DNA of 64,000 nucleotides from Pseudomonas putida (GTDB lineage Bacteria > Pseudomonadota > Gammaproteobacteria > Pseudomonadales > Pseudomonadaceae). Within the stretch, counting starts at the first letter, position 1; every line of letters starts with the position of its first letter. Below, piece by piece: positions 36,661 to 45,581 of the stretch. The notes under the pieces are model-generated. The model made no database searches, had not been told where the DNA came from, and saw only the letters and a list, made by a program, of their open reading frames with translations. The stretch is taken from NCBI RefSeq assembly GCF_005080685.1, contig NZ_CP039371.1, positions 5,642,001-5,706,000 on the forward strand, given 5' to 3'. The translations under genes were made by a program, and so were the position numbers.

Positions 36661-37854
36661 TCAATGCTCAGTTTCGGCCACCGGTTGCGGCGCATCGTCA
36701 CGCAGGCGCCGCGCCAGGGCCATCATCACCAGGGGCACCACCGCCATCGACAGGGTGATGGCCAGCACCAGCAGATCGTGCACCTGCTGGGTCAACACCT
36801 GATGCCCGAGTGCCAGCTTGAACACCACGAAGGCGAACTCACCGCCAGATGCCAGCACCACGCCCAGGCACAGCGCCTGGGGCCGGTTGAGCCCGCCGGC
36901 CAGGCGCCCCAACGCCACCAGCAGCGGCAACTTGATGCCCACCAGCAACAGCGTCAGCCCGAACACGGCCAGGGGCATGCCGAACAGCAGGCGCAGGTCG
37001 GCGCTCATGCCCACGCCAACGAAGAACAACCCGAGCAACAGGCCCTTGATCGGCTCGATCTGGGTCTCCAACTCGTGACGAAACGGCGACTCGGCCATCA
37101 GCACGCCGGCGAGAAATGCCCCCAGCGCCATCGAAACACCGACGTGCTCCATCACCCAGGCCGTGCCCAGCACCACCAGCAAGGCGGTCGCCGTCGACAA
37201 CTCGGGCAGGCCGGAGCCGACCGTCCACTTGAACACCGGAGTCAGCAGGTAGCGACCGAAGACGATCAGCACGGTGATGCCGAGCGCCACCGCCAGCAGC
37301 GGCCAGGCCCCTTCGTCGGCGCTGCTGACGCTGCCGCCGAGCAACGGCACCACGGCAATCAACGGAATCGCCGCGATGTCCTGGAACAGCAGGATCGCCA
37401 CGGCCAGGCGGCCCGGTGGCTTGCCCAGTTCCTTGCGTTCGGCCAGTACCTGCAGGCCAAAGGCCGTGGAAGACAACGCCAGCCCCAGGCCAAGGATGAT
37501 CGCCGCAGGTTTGGGCTGGCCGAACAGGAAGTACGCCAGCAAGCCCAGCACCAGCGCCGTCAGCCCCACCTGCAAGGTACCGACGCCGAACAGTGCCCGG
37601 CGCATGTTCCACAGCCGCCGTGGCGACAGCTCCAGGCCGATGACGAACAACAGCATCACCACGCCCATTTCCGACAGGCGGGCGACGTTGTGCGGATTGT
37701 CGAGCAGGCCCAGGACCGACGGGCCGATCAGGATGCCGGCCAGCAGGTATCCGGGGACCGCGCCCATTTTCAAGCGCTGCGCCAGTGGCACCAGAAGTAC
37801 CACGGCTAGAAGGAAAACCACCGTTGCCTGGAGCAGGCTGCCGTCATGTGGCAT
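36661..37854 (-). CDS. CPA2 cation/proton antiporter (KefB/KefC-like, no RCK domain)
   Basis: A 397-residue membrane protein with about 12 segments and only the Na/H-exchanger domain; the C-terminal RCK/KTN domain of full KefB/KefC is missing. Motifs are GLELSPRRLW, GLALSSTAFGLQVL and ILLFQDIAAIPLIA with the conserved Gln-Asp pair. The start at 37854 (MPHDGSLLQ) has AAGG upstream and fits better than an upstream ATG at 37872. Confidence 0.87.
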   Translation of the reverse strand: MPHDGSLLQATVVFLLAVVLLVPLAQRLKMGAVPGYLLAGILIGPSVLGLLDNPHNVARLSEMGVVMLLFVIGLELSPRRLWNMRRALFGVGTLQVGLTALVLGLLAYFLFGQPKPAAIILGLGLALSSTAFGLQVLAERKELGKPPGRLAVAILLFQDIAAIPLIAVVPLLGGSVSSADEGAWPLLAVALGITVLIVFGRYLLTPVFKWTVGSGLPELSTATALLVVLGTAWVMEHVGVSMALGAFLAGVLMAESPFRHELETQIEPIKGLLLGLFFVGVGMSADLRLLFGMPLAVFGLTLLLVGIKLPLLVALGRLAGGLNRPQALCLGVVLASGGEFAFVVFKLALGHQVLTQQVHDLLVLAITLSMAVVPLVMMALARRLRDDAPQPVAETEH

Positions 37855-37890
37855 GGCTTCGTACCCTTGCATGCACTGCAGGGAGAGGTG

Positions 37891-38712
37891 TCAGAAACGC
37901 TCGTCGACCACCTTGAAGGGATAGGCGATGGACGTGTACTTGCCGATTCTGCCGCGCTTGGGCAGCTTGACCACCTGTTCGCGGGTAATGTCCTTGTAGG
38001 GCACGCGGGTCAGCAGATGGCTGATGATGTTCAGCCGGGCTCGCCGCTTGTCGTTGGAGTGCGCCATGAACCAGGGCGCCCACGACGAGTCCGAGGCACA
38101 GAACATCTGGTCGCGGGCACGGGTGTAGTCATCCCAGCGGGTGTAGGACTTGAGGTCCATGGGCGACAGTTTCCACAGCTTGCGCCCATCGTTGATACGA
38201 TCCTGCAGGCGGCGGGTCTGCTCTTCGGGGCTGACCTCGAGCCAGTACTTGATGAGGATGATCCCCGACTCGACCATCATTTTCTCGAACAACGGCACCA
38301 CGGTGAGGAACTTGTCGGCCTGCTCGGGGGTGCAAAACCCCATCACCCGCTCGACGCCGGCGCGGTTGTACCAACTGCGGTCGAAGATCACCACCTCGCC
38401 TGCGGCAGGCATGTGGCCGAGATAACGTTGCACGTACATTTGCGACTTTTCCCGCTCGGTCGGCGCAGGCAGCGCCACCACGCGAAACACTCGCGGGCTG
38501 ACCCGTTCGGTGATGGCCTTGATGGTGCCGCCCTTGCCGGCCCCATCGCGGCCCTCGAAGACAATGCACACCTTGAGCCCCTTGGCGACCACCCACTCCT
38601 GCAGCTTGACCAGCTCGACGTGCAGGCGCTTGAGTGCTTTCTCGTAGTCTTTGCCGCCCAGTTTTTTTTCCGGCTGCTCTTTCGGCTGTTTTTTCCTGGA
38701 CGACTTGGCCAT
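37891..38712 (-). CDS. ppk2: Polyphosphate kinase 2 (class I PPK2)
   Basis: A 273-residue nucleotide kinase using polyphosphate to phosphorylate NDPs. Walker A EGRDGAGKGG (near 53-62), Walker B VVIFDRSWYNRAGVE, and the lid region are all present; the N-terminus is Lys-rich and disordered. Single-domain length fits class I. It lies 37 bp upstream of the CPA2 gene on the same strand. Confidence 0.92.
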   Translation of the reverse strand: MAKSSRKKQPKEQPEKKLGGKDYEKALKRLHVELVKLQEWVVAKGLKVCIVFEGRDGAGKGGTIKAITERVSPRVFRVVALPAPTEREKSQMYVQRYLGHMPAAGEVVIFDRSWYNRAGVERVMGFCTPEQADKFLTVVPLFEKMMVESGIILIKYWLEVSPEEQTRRLQDRINDGRKLWKLSPMDLKSYTRWDDYTRARDQMFCASDSSWAPWFMAHSNDKRRARLNIISHLLTRVPYKDITREQVVKLPKRGRIGKYTSIAYPFKVVDERF

Positions 38713-38788
38713 GGCGATCTCCCGAGGGGTGATGAGGAGTCAGTATGGTCGATCCATGACGATTTGCCGTTTCGCTTGTTGCCGAGTT

Positions 38789-38813
38789 GCAGGGGCGCGT
38801 TGCGCGCCCCTGC
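38789..38813 (-). terminator. Hairpin after the YcaC-like gene
   Basis: An 11-bp perfect stem, GCAGGGGCGCG and CGCGCCCCTGC, with a 3-base loop, 9 bp past the stop at 38822. There is no strong T-run. Confidence 0.55.
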
Positions 38814-38821
38814 CGGTGCCG

Positions 38822-39442
38822 TTATTTGGCCAGTTTGTCGTAGCTGGTCATCAGGTTGCGGTAGTCGGGAATGTGGTTGGAGAACAACGTCGCCAGCCCT
38901 TCTACGTCGTTGCGCCAGTCCCGGTGCAGTTCGCAGGCCACGCCGAACCAGGTCATCAGTTGCGCGCCGGCAGCTTCCATGCGACGCCAGGCAGAATCGC
39001 GGGTCAGTTCGTTGAAGGTACCGGAGGCATCGGTGACGACGAACACCTCGAAGCCTTCCTCCAGCGCCGACAGGGCCGGGAAGGCCACGCAGACCTCGGT
39101 GACCACCCCGGCGATCAGCAGCTGCTTCTTGCCGGTGGCCTTCACCGCCTTGACGAAGTCTTCGTTGTCCCACGCGTTGATGTTGCCGGGGCGGGCGACG
39201 TAGGGCGCGTCGGGGAACAGCGCCTTGAGCTCCGGCACCAGTGGCCCGTTGGGGCCGGTTTCGAAACTGGTGGTGAGAATGGTCGGCAGCTTGAAGTACT
39301 TGGCCAGGTCGGCCAGGGCCAGGACATTGTTCTTGAAACGATCAGGATCGATGTCGCGCACCAGCGACAACAGGCCGGCCTGGTGATCGACCAGCAGGAC
39401 GGCGGTGTCATTCTTGTCCAGGCGTTTGTATTGGAAGGCCAT
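38822..39442 (-). CDS. Isochorismatase-like (YcaC-type) cysteine hydrolase
   Basis: A 206-residue cytoplasmic hydrolase. The catalytic set of the superfamily is visible: Asp19 in LLVDHQ and Cys118 in GVVTEVCVAFPALSA, with the cis-peptide before the Cys. Closest in pattern to YcaC, whose natural substrate is unknown. Apparently monocistronic, with a hairpin after it. Confidence 0.88.
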   Translation of the reverse strand: MAFQYKRLDKNDTAVLLVDHQAGLLSLVRDIDPDRFKNNVLALADLAKYFKLPTILTTSFETGPNGPLVPELKALFPDAPYVARPGNINAWDNEDFVKAVKATGKKQLLIAGVVTEVCVAFPALSALEEGFEVFVVTDASGTFNELTRDSAWRRMEAAGAQLMTWFGVACELHRDWRNDVEGLATLFSNHIPDYRNLMTSYDKLAK

Positions 39443-39542
39443 GCGCAGCTCCGGGGAACAAAAGGGTTGGGAGTATCAGCGTAGGCAAGGATGAGGGGTG
39501 AGAGAGACCGTCAGTCGGGACACGGCGCCAGTGGGGGCTGAA

Positions 39543-40544
39543 CTACTTTCTCCGACGCCGGTACTGCTGGGAGGGGCTGCGTGGGGATCCAGGCTCCGTC
39601 ATTTCTATCAACCCAGCAGCCAAAGCGGGTTTAAGATAAGCCTTGCTGAAGGTGGGGCGATGCGATAGCCCAAGCCGCTGCATCAATTCACTGGCTTTCA
39701 ACGCACTTCCTTCCGGCAGGACTTTCAGCAAGTTCGCTACTTGATCGGTTACTTGATCGGTCACTTGATCGGTCACTTGATCGGTAGAGCCTGCTTCGGC
39801 GAGAGCTTGCAGCAGGGCTTTCAACATGAACTCGACAAAAGGCGTCGCCTCGCCAGCCCGATCCGCACTCGCTAGAGCGGCGTAGTAAGCATCTTGCTGC
39901 TCCCGAATGACAGTCTCGACTGGCAAATATGCCATGACGCCCCGCCATCGGCTGAGCAGAAGCGTCTGCCACAACCTTCCCATCCGCCCATTACCGTCGG
40001 CGAATGGATGGATGAATTCGAATTCGTAATGGAACACGCAACTGACTATCAGCGGGTGCCATTCGCTGTGGGATAACCAATGCAACAGATCTTGAATCAG
40101 AGCGGCCACTCGACTGGCGGGGGGCGCCATATGAAGCAATCGCGAGCCTCGATAGATACCGACCCCGCCCTGCCGGAAATGCCCGGCATCATCGATCAAC
40201 CCCTGCATCAACAAGGCATGGGCTGCCAGCAAGTCCGCTTGACGGCCCGGCTGCCATGAAGGCATCGCATCGTAGGTGACAAAGGCGTTTCGGACTTCCT
40301 GGATTTCACGCGGCAATCCCAGAACCCTCTTACCCTCAAGCAATGCCGTGACCTGCTCGACACTCAGTGTGTTGTTCTCGATGGCGAGCGAAGCTTGGAT
40401 GGTCCTGATACGGTTGCCTCTACGCAACTGGGGTGTCAGTGCATCATCCCGATAGGCCGTCAACAGCCCCACCTGCTCACTGATCTCTGCGACCAGGGCC
40501 AACATGCGTGGCGTTAGCGTCAGCGGCGGCTCGTACTTGCTCAT
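39543..40544 (-). CDS. Fic-domain protein (AMP-transferase family) with TDQV repeat
   Basis: A 333-residue protein. The Fic motif HPFADGNGRMGR (residues 179-190) is fully conserved, with the catalytic His. An N-terminal inhibitory helix motif SLAIEN (52-57) fits (S/T)xxxE(G/N), so it is a class II self-inhibited Fic enzyme expected to AMPylate target proteins when released. A linker of four TDQV units (254-269) leads to a C-terminal winged-helix-like domain. The start MSKYEPPL at 40544 has AAAGGA upstream. No antitoxin gene adjoins. The target is unknown. Confidence 0.9.
   Translation of the reverse strand: MSKYEPPLTLTPRMLALVAEISEQVGLLTAYRDDALTPQLRRGNRIRTIQASLAIENNTLSVEQVTALLEGKRVLGLPREIQEVRNAFVTYDAMPSWQPGRQADLLAAHALLMQGLIDDAGHFRQGGVGIYRGSRLLHMAPPASRVAALIQDLLHWLSHSEWHPLIVSCVFHYEFEFIHPFADGNGRMGRLWQTLLLSRWRGVMAYLPVETVIREQQDAYYAALASADRAGEATPFVEFMLKALLQALAEAGSTDQVTDQVTDQVTDQVANLLKVLPEGSALKASELMQRLGLSHRPTFSKAYLKPALAAGLIEMTEPGSPRSPSQQYRRRRK
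39739..39786. repeat. Four tandem 12-bp repeats inside the Fic gene
   Basis: Four in-frame copies of ACTTGATCGGT plus one variable base (T, C, C, A), encoding TDQV four times. Copy-number change would lengthen or shorten the linker without a frameshift. Confidence 0.9.
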
Positions 40545-40747
40545 TGCTTGCATCCTTTGACAATCCATCTGGCGGCTGCGCGCCAGCGTTTGTCGTCACC
40601 TTATCCACTGCATAGCCATGGGTAAAGGCAGCCGGAGCATTGGTTCACAAATTCCTGAACTAATTATTTCCTCCCAGCGATTTTTCCACCCGCCGCCCCC
40701 CACCAGAATCGCCTGACCACAATCACAATAACCGTGAGGCCACTCCC

Positions 40748-41137
40748 GTGGACCAGACACTCCAGGTACGCCAGGCCGCCGCCGCCCTGGTCGAAGCCTT
40801 CGCCAGCAACGATACCGCGCGCTACTTCGCCTGTTTCAGCGAAGATGCCACCTTCCTCTTCCACACCTTGCCGCAGCCACTGCTGTCGCGCCGCGCCTAT
40901 GAAGAACTGTGGGGCCAATGGCAAGCCGAGGGCTTTGCCGTGCTCGGTTGCCAGTCGAGCAACGCCCAGGTCAGCCTGCAAGGCGACGTGGCGATCTTCA
41001 TGCACGACGTGGCCACGCATATCCGCAGCGCCGGGGAAGAGCACCTGCTGGCAGAACGCGAGACCATCGTCTTCCGTCGCCACGGCGAACGCTGGCTGGC
41101 GTGCCATGAACACCTCTCGGTCGTGACCGCGGCCTGA
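40748..41137 (+). CDS. NTF2-like (SnoaL/YybH) small protein
   Basis: A 129-residue cone-fold protein with a GTG start at 40748. The typical NTF2 pattern is VEAFASNDTARYFACFSEDATFLFHTL at the N-terminus and ERETIVFRRHGERWLACHEHLS at the end. Such proteins are often small isomerases, hydratases or binding partners of catabolic enzymes. It precedes the NCS1 permease by 90 bp, so a link to that pathway is inferred. Confidence 0.82.
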   Translation: MDQTLQVRQAAAALVEAFASNDTARYFACFSEDATFLFHTLPQPLLSRRAYEELWGQWQAEGFAVLGCQSSNAQVSLQGDVAIFMHDVATHIRSAGEEHLLAERETIVFRRHGERWLACHEHLSVVTAA

Positions 41138-41226
41138 TTCGAATTCCTGCGGCCTTGCCGCCCTGCCATCGCACCCACAAAAGGGCCCGCGCACCGGGCC
41201 TACAACAACCGCGCTGGAGCATCACC

Positions 41227-42726
41227 ATGAGCCACTCGACCGGTATCGAGACCAATGGCGTCGAACAGATCCCCGACGATCAACGCGACGCATCCCCGCT
41301 GGACCTGTTCCGCCTGATCTTCGGCGGCGCCAACACCTTCGCCACCGCCGTGCTGGGCAGTTTCCCGGTGCTGTTCGGCCTATCGTTCCAGGCGGGTGTC
41401 TGGGCGATCCTGCTCGGGGTTGGCGTGGGCGCGCTGATCCTCGCCCCCATGGGGCTGTTCGGCGCACTGAACGGCACCAACAACGCCGTGTCGTCGGGCG
41501 CCCACTTCGGCGTGCACGGGCGTATCGTCGGCTCGTTCCTGTCGCTGCTGACCGCCGTGGCGTTCTTCTCGCTGTCGGTGTGGAGTTCGGGCGATGCCTT
41601 GGTCGGGGGCGCCAAGCGCCTGGCCGGGCTACCGGAAACCGACCTGACCCTGGGCCTGGCCTATGGCCTGTTCGCAGTGCTGGTACTGGTGGTGTGCATC
41701 TTCGGCTTCCGCTTCATGCTGTGGGTGAACAAGATCGCCGTGTGGGCCTCGAGCCTGCTGTTCCTGCTGGGTATCGTCGCCTTCGCCGGGCCGTTCGACG
41801 CGGGCTACGCCGGCAGCGTGAACCTCGGACAGGCCGGTTTCTGGTCAGCCTTCGTCGGCGCGGCGATCCTGGCCATGAGCAACCCGGTGTCATTCGGCGC
41901 CTTCCTCGGTGACTGGTCGCGCTACATCCCGCGGCACACGCCCAAGGCACGCATCATGCTGGCGGTGATCGCCGCCCAGGCCGCGACGCTGATCCCGTTC
42001 CTGTTCGGCCTGTGCACCGCCACCCTGGTGGCCAGCCAGGCGCCGGACTACATCGCTGCCAACAACTACGTCGGCGGCCTGCTGGCGGTTTCGCCGAGCT
42101 GGTTCTTCCTGCCGGTGTGCCTGATCGCGGTGATCGGCGGCATGTCCACCGGCACCACGGCCCTGTACGGCACGGGCCTGGACATGTCCAGCGTGTTCCC
42201 ACGCTTGCTCAGCCGCGCGGGCGCCACCCTGCTGATCGGCGTGCTGGCCATCGCCTTCATCTTCATCGGCCGCTTCACCTTCAACCTGGTGCAGAGCGTG
42301 TCGACCTTCGCCGTGCTGATCATCACCTGCACCAGCCCGTGGATGGTGATCATGATCCTCGGCCTGGTCACCCGTCGCGGCTTCTACCACGCCGACGACC
42401 TGCAGGTGTTCACCCGCGGCCAGCGCGGCGGCCATTACTGGTTCTTGCACGGCTGGAACTGGCGCGGCATGGGCGCATGGATCCCCAGCGCAGTGATCGG
42501 GCTGTGCTTCGTCAACCTTCCTGGGCAGTTCGTCGGCCCACTGGGGAATCTGGCCGACGGCATCGACCTGAGCCTGCCGGTGACCCTCGGCATGGCCGGC
42601 CTGCTGTACATGCTACTGCTCAACCTGTTCCCCGAGCCTGCTGGCGTATACGGCCCCAACGGCCCCCGCTGGGTGCGTTGCAAAAGCACCCAGCACACCC
42701 CCGTGACCCTTGCCGACCTGGCCTGA
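41227..42726 (+). CDS. NCS1-family (cytosine-permease-like) transporter
   Basis: A 499-residue membrane protein with 12 segments and the NCS1 pattern (FRLIFGGANTFATAVLGSFP, a substrate-helix SNPVSFGAFLGDWSRYIP). AGC-rich leader; ATG at 41227. The family imports cytosine, allantoin, hydantoins, thiamine or related bases. The neighbouring aldehyde dehydrogenase, 13 bp downstream, suggests uptake and oxidation of a nitrogen heterocycle or amino-aldehyde precursor, but the substrate is not identifiable. Confidence 0.85.
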   Translation: MSHSTGIETNGVEQIPDDQRDASPLDLFRLIFGGANTFATAVLGSFPVLFGLSFQAGVWAILLGVGVGALILAPMGLFGALNGTNNAVSSGAHFGVHGRIVGSFLSLLTAVAFFSLSVWSSGDALVGGAKRLAGLPETDLTLGLAYGLFAVLVLVVCIFGFRFMLWVNKIAVWASSLLFLLGIVAFAGPFDAGYAGSVNLGQAGFWSAFVGAAILAMSNPVSFGAFLGDWSRYIPRHTPKARIMLAVIAAQAATLIPFLFGLCTATLVASQAPDYIAANNYVGGLLAVSPSWFFLPVCLIAVIGGMSTGTTALYGTGLDMSSVFPRLLSRAGATLLIGVLAIAFIFIGRFTFNLVQSVSTFAVLIITCTSPWMVIMILGLVTRRGFYHADDLQVFTRGQRGGHYWFLHGWNWRGMGAWIPSAVIGLCFVNLPGQFVGPLGNLADGIDLSLPVTLGMAGLLYMLLLNLFPEPAGVYGPNGPRWVRCKSTQHTPVTLADLA

Positions 42727-42739
42727 CTGGATACTGAAC

Positions 42740-44170
42740 ATGACCACCTCCCACTACATCGCCGGCCGTTGGGTCGAAGGCCTGGGCAATGACTGCATCA
42801 GCGTCAACGATCCCGCCCTGGGGCAACCCTTCGCTGAACTGATGGCAGCCAGCGTGACCCAGGTCGATGAGGCCGTTGCCGCCGCACGCCAGGCCCTGCC
42901 GGCCTGGAAGCGAGTCGACGCCTCGGCCCGTGCCGCCTTCTTGCGCGGGTTCGCCCAGCAGCTTGGGCAACGTCGGGAAGCGTTGATCGAGCTGCAGATA
43001 CGCAACAACGGCAAGCCCCGGCACGAGGCGGAAATTGATCTGGATGATGCCCAGGCGACCTTCGCCTACTACGCCGACCTGGCCGAACAGTTGCCCTTGC
43101 AAGACCGCGATGTGGCCCTGGCCGCTGCAGGTTTCAGCGCCCGTACCCGGCTCGAACCGGTGGGCGTGGTCGGCCTGATCGTGCCGTGGAATTTCCCGCT
43201 GGTGACCAGCGCCTGGAAGATCGCCCCGGCCCTGGCCGCCGGTTGCACCGTGGTGCTCAAGCCTTCGGAAGTCACCCCGCTGGTGGAGCAGGCCTACGGC
43301 CAGATCGCCGATGCCATAGGGTTGCCGGCAGGGGTGTTGAACATCGTCAACGGCAAGGCCGAAGTCGGTGCCGCGCTGAGCAACCATGCGGGCCTGGACA
43401 AACTGTCGTTCACTGGCAGCAACAGTGTCGGCAGCCAGGTGATGCGTAGCGCCGCGGCCTATTGCCGGCCGGTGACCCTGGAATTGGGCGGCAAGTCGGC
43501 GATCGTGGTGTTCGACGATTGCGACGTGGACCAGGCGGTGCAGTGGATCGTCGCGGGTATCACCTGGAACGCCGGGCAGATGTGCTCGGCGACCTCGCGT
43601 TTGCTGGTGCAGGATGGCATCGCCGACACCCTGCTGGCGCGTTTGCAGCAAGCGCTGCAAGAGCTGCAGGTGGGCAACCCGCTGAGCGAGGACGTGCAGA
43701 TGGGCCCGCTGACCAGCCAGGCGCAGTGGCTCAAGGTGGTCAGCTACTTCGCCACCGCCCGCGAGGAAGGCCTGAATTGTCTGGCCGGTGGCAAGGCGCT
43801 GGAGCGCGACGGCTGGTTCGTCAGCCCGACGCTCTATGTCGATGTGCCGACCGAGAGCCGCTTGTGGACAGAAGAAATCTTCGGCCCGGTGCTGTGCGCC
43901 CGTCGCTTCACCAGCGAAGCCCAGGCCATCGCCGAGGCCAACGACAGCCGCTTCGGGCTGGTCGCTACCGTTTGCTCGGCCGACCTGGCACGTGCCGAAC
44001 GGGTGGCCGATGCGCTGGAAGTCGGGCATGTGTGGATCAACTCGATCCAGGCGGTGTTCGTCGAGACTTCGTGGGGTGGCACCAAGGGCAGCGGCATTGG
44101 CCGGGAGCTTGGGCCTTGGGGGTTGGCGGCGTATCAGTCGGTCAAGCATGTGACGCGGTGTCTGGGGTAA
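42740..44170 (+). CDS. Aldehyde dehydrogenase (betaine-aldehyde-dehydrogenase-like)
   Basis: A 476-residue NAD(P)-dependent enzyme. Catalytic Cys282 is in NAGQMCSATS, general base Glu248 in VTLELGGKSA, and the oxyanion Asn151 in VPWNFPL. Length and motifs are complete. The specific aldehyde is unknown; subgroup similarity is to betaine/amino-aldehyde dehydrogenases by pattern only. Third gene of the unit starting at 40748. Confidence 0.9.
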   Translation: MTTSHYIAGRWVEGLGNDCISVNDPALGQPFAELMAASVTQVDEAVAAARQALPAWKRVDASARAAFLRGFAQQLGQRREALIELQIRNNGKPRHEAEIDLDDAQATFAYYADLAEQLPLQDRDVALAAAGFSARTRLEPVGVVGLIVPWNFPLVTSAWKIAPALAAGCTVVLKPSEVTPLVEQAYGQIADAIGLPAGVLNIVNGKAEVGAALSNHAGLDKLSFTGSNSVGSQVMRSAAAYCRPVTLELGGKSAIVVFDDCDVDQAVQWIVAGITWNAGQMCSATSRLLVQDGIADTLLARLQQALQELQVGNPLSEDVQMGPLTSQAQWLKVVSYFATAREEGLNCLAGGKALERDGWFVSPTLYVDVPTESRLWTEEIFGPVLCARRFTSEAQAIAEANDSRFGLVATVCSADLARAERVADALEVGHVWINSIQAVFVETSWGGTKGSGIGRELGPWGLAAYQSVKHVTRCLG

Positions 44171-44240
44171 AACAAAGCGTGCATCGATGAAGCCCGCTTG
44201 GAGATAACTACCCCAAGGGGTAAAGCTCATCGCCGGCATT

Positions 44241-44259
44241 GGGGCCGCTTTGCGGCCCC
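44241..44259. repeat. REP-like GC hairpin
   Basis: GGGGCCGC-TTT-GCGGCCCC, a perfect 8-bp stem between the convergent aldehyde dehydrogenase and toxin genes; may act as a bidirectional terminator. Confidence 0.6.
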
Positions 44260-44287
44260 CGGCATTCTTAAGTGAACACCATTAGAG

Positions 44288-44809
44288 TTACTGCAGCGAC
44301 ATCATCATCGTCTTTGGCGAGAGTTCAGGGCAAAGCTTGAATCCAGCGTACTTGGCATAGAACTGTTCCAATCGCTCGGTCAGGGGATGAACGACCATCG
44401 CGACGCAACCTACCACCTCCGAGGCTGCCAAAGCTCGCTCGATCGCATCCTGCAGTAGATCCGTTGCCACGCCTTGTCCTGCAGCGCTACGGGTCACCCC
44501 CATCCGCCCCAATACAATCACCGGTAGAGGGTCGGGTGCATTGCGTCTGAGCTTGGCCGAAACCCCATGCGTACGGGCAACCGACCCGTTCGAAAGCGTG
44601 TAATACCCTGCGACACTATTCGAGCCCTTGAAGCAGGTGACATAAATCACGGCATGCTTGGCCTGCTGAGCTTTTAACGCCTTCTCCCAGAGATAACTAT
44701 TGATCGAAGGTTCACCGCAATCGAACCGTTTCAGATCATGGGAAATATTCAGGACCTGCGGAGCAGTCAACTCCAGCGCTTCGGCCTGGCCAGCAGTTTC
44801 TTCACGCAT
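44288..44809 (-). CDS. GNAT-fold toxin, TacT type
   Basis: A 173-residue acetyltransferase. The acetyl-CoA motif RSAAGQGVATDLL (R/QxxGxG/A) follows VIVLGRMGVT, and a Tyr is in the C-terminal LEQFYAKYAGF. TacT toxins acetylate the amino group of charged tRNAs and block translation; the early block FDCGEPSINSYLWEKALKAQ is typical. Its start lies 43 bp inside the antitoxin gene, the classical order antitoxin-toxin. All motifs look intact. Confidence 0.9.
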   Translation of the reverse strand: MREETAGQAEALELTAPQVLNISHDLKRFDCGEPSINSYLWEKALKAQQAKHAVIYVTCFKGSNSVAGYYTLSNGSVARTHGVSAKLRRNAPDPLPVIVLGRMGVTRSAAGQGVATDLLQDAIERALAASEVVGCVAMVVHPLTERLEQFYAKYAGFKLCPELSPKTMMMSLQ

Positions 44810-45057
44810 TCGTTACTCCTGATGGGATGGTCTTCCAGCGCCTGCGTGAACGTATCGAACGCCTCCTCGTCGAGCAGGAACAAGCGCCGCTCCATCAGTA
44901 CCTCTTCGGCCCGTTTGCAGGCTGCCTCCAAGACGAAGCTGGTGCGATCTCCGCCGACGACCTCTACCGCCGCGTCGATCAGATCCCGGCGATATTCGGC
45001 GACTCGCATGTTCAATGGAACCGCCTTGCTGCGATCCCGGATGTGCATTTCACTCAT
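44767..45057 (-). CDS. DUF1778 ribbon-helix-helix antitoxin, TacA type
   Basis: A 96-residue protein starting MSEMHIRDRSKAVPLNMRVAEYRRDLID. The RHH DNA-binding segment occupies about residues 12-55 (LNMRVAEYR, TSFVLEAACKRAEEVL), and the C-terminal tail (residues 60-96) would wrap the toxin. A GGAG site lies upstream. It should repress its own promoter at the dyad 45132-45169. Confidence 0.9.
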   Translation of the reverse strand: MSEMHIRDRSKAVPLNMRVAEYRRDLIDAAVEVVGGDRTSFVLEAACKRAEEVLMERRLFLLDEEAFDTFTQALEDHPIRSNECVKKLLARPKRWS

Positions 45058-45131
45058 TGATGACTCCTTGCCCGTTCCACGCGGGCCGCCAGGTCGACCG
45101 ATTCGCTCGACTGATCCAAGCCTATAAAATC

Positions 45132-45169
45132 GTAACGCAAATGTATAGACGTAAATCCATTTGCGTTAC
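45132..45169. promoter_or_regulatory. Perfect 12-bp operator dyad of the TacAT-type operon
   Basis: GTAACGCAAATG (45132-45143), a 14-bp spacer, and CATTTGCGTTAC (45158-45169), about 75 bp upstream of the antitoxin start. AT-rich and not terminator-like, so a binding site for the antitoxin or the complex is the simplest reading. Confidence 0.75.
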
Positions 45170-45280
45170 AGGCGGTCAGGATTGGGGGATCAGAAGCAGT
45201 TGCTCGAAAAAATGTCCTATACAAAGGGAATATGAGCGTCTCAAAGGGTCCTTCTTGACGCAAAGCCGCTCCCACAGAGG

Positions 45281-45532
45281 TTAGTGGGTCTTGTTCAGCC
45301 CCAACTCGATGTCGTCGATCAGCGCCTTGGCCATCTCACTGAGGATGCGCGCTGCGCTGCCGGCCTTGCGGTCGTTTTCCATTTCGGCTTCGGTGGTGAG
45401 GTGGCGGATGCAGCCGAGCAGGATCGAGAGTTGGCTGAAGGCGTGGTCGAAGGGGATGCCGGGTTGCAGGCGGAACAGGTCGAAGGTTTCGATGCCGGCG
45501 GTGGTGGTGCGGGTGGGGTCGGTTGTGTCCAT
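45281..45532 (-). CDS. Small Pseudomonas protein, probably DUF3077
   Basis: An 83-residue protein starting MDTTDPTRTTTAGIETF. The pattern LFRLQPGIPFDHAFSQLSILLGCIRHLT ... SAARILSEMAKALIDDIE matches my memory of the short Pseudomonas-specific DUF3077 family. No function is known. AGGAAA lies upstream of the ATG. No signal peptide or membrane segment. Confidence 0.7.
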   Translation of the reverse strand: MDTTDPTRTTTAGIETFDLFRLQPGIPFDHAFSQLSILLGCIRHLTTEAEMENDRKAGSAARILSEMAKALIDDIELGLNKTH

Positions 45533-45581
45533 GGGGGCGGTTTCCTGAATTCGGTGGGGGATGGCACCGGCGGGGCCGGTG

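Noticed and set aside
35215..37809. An 864-codon open frame antisense to three transporter genes
   Set aside because: Spans several unrelated sense genes and is rich in His, Gln and Arg; no plausible start signal.
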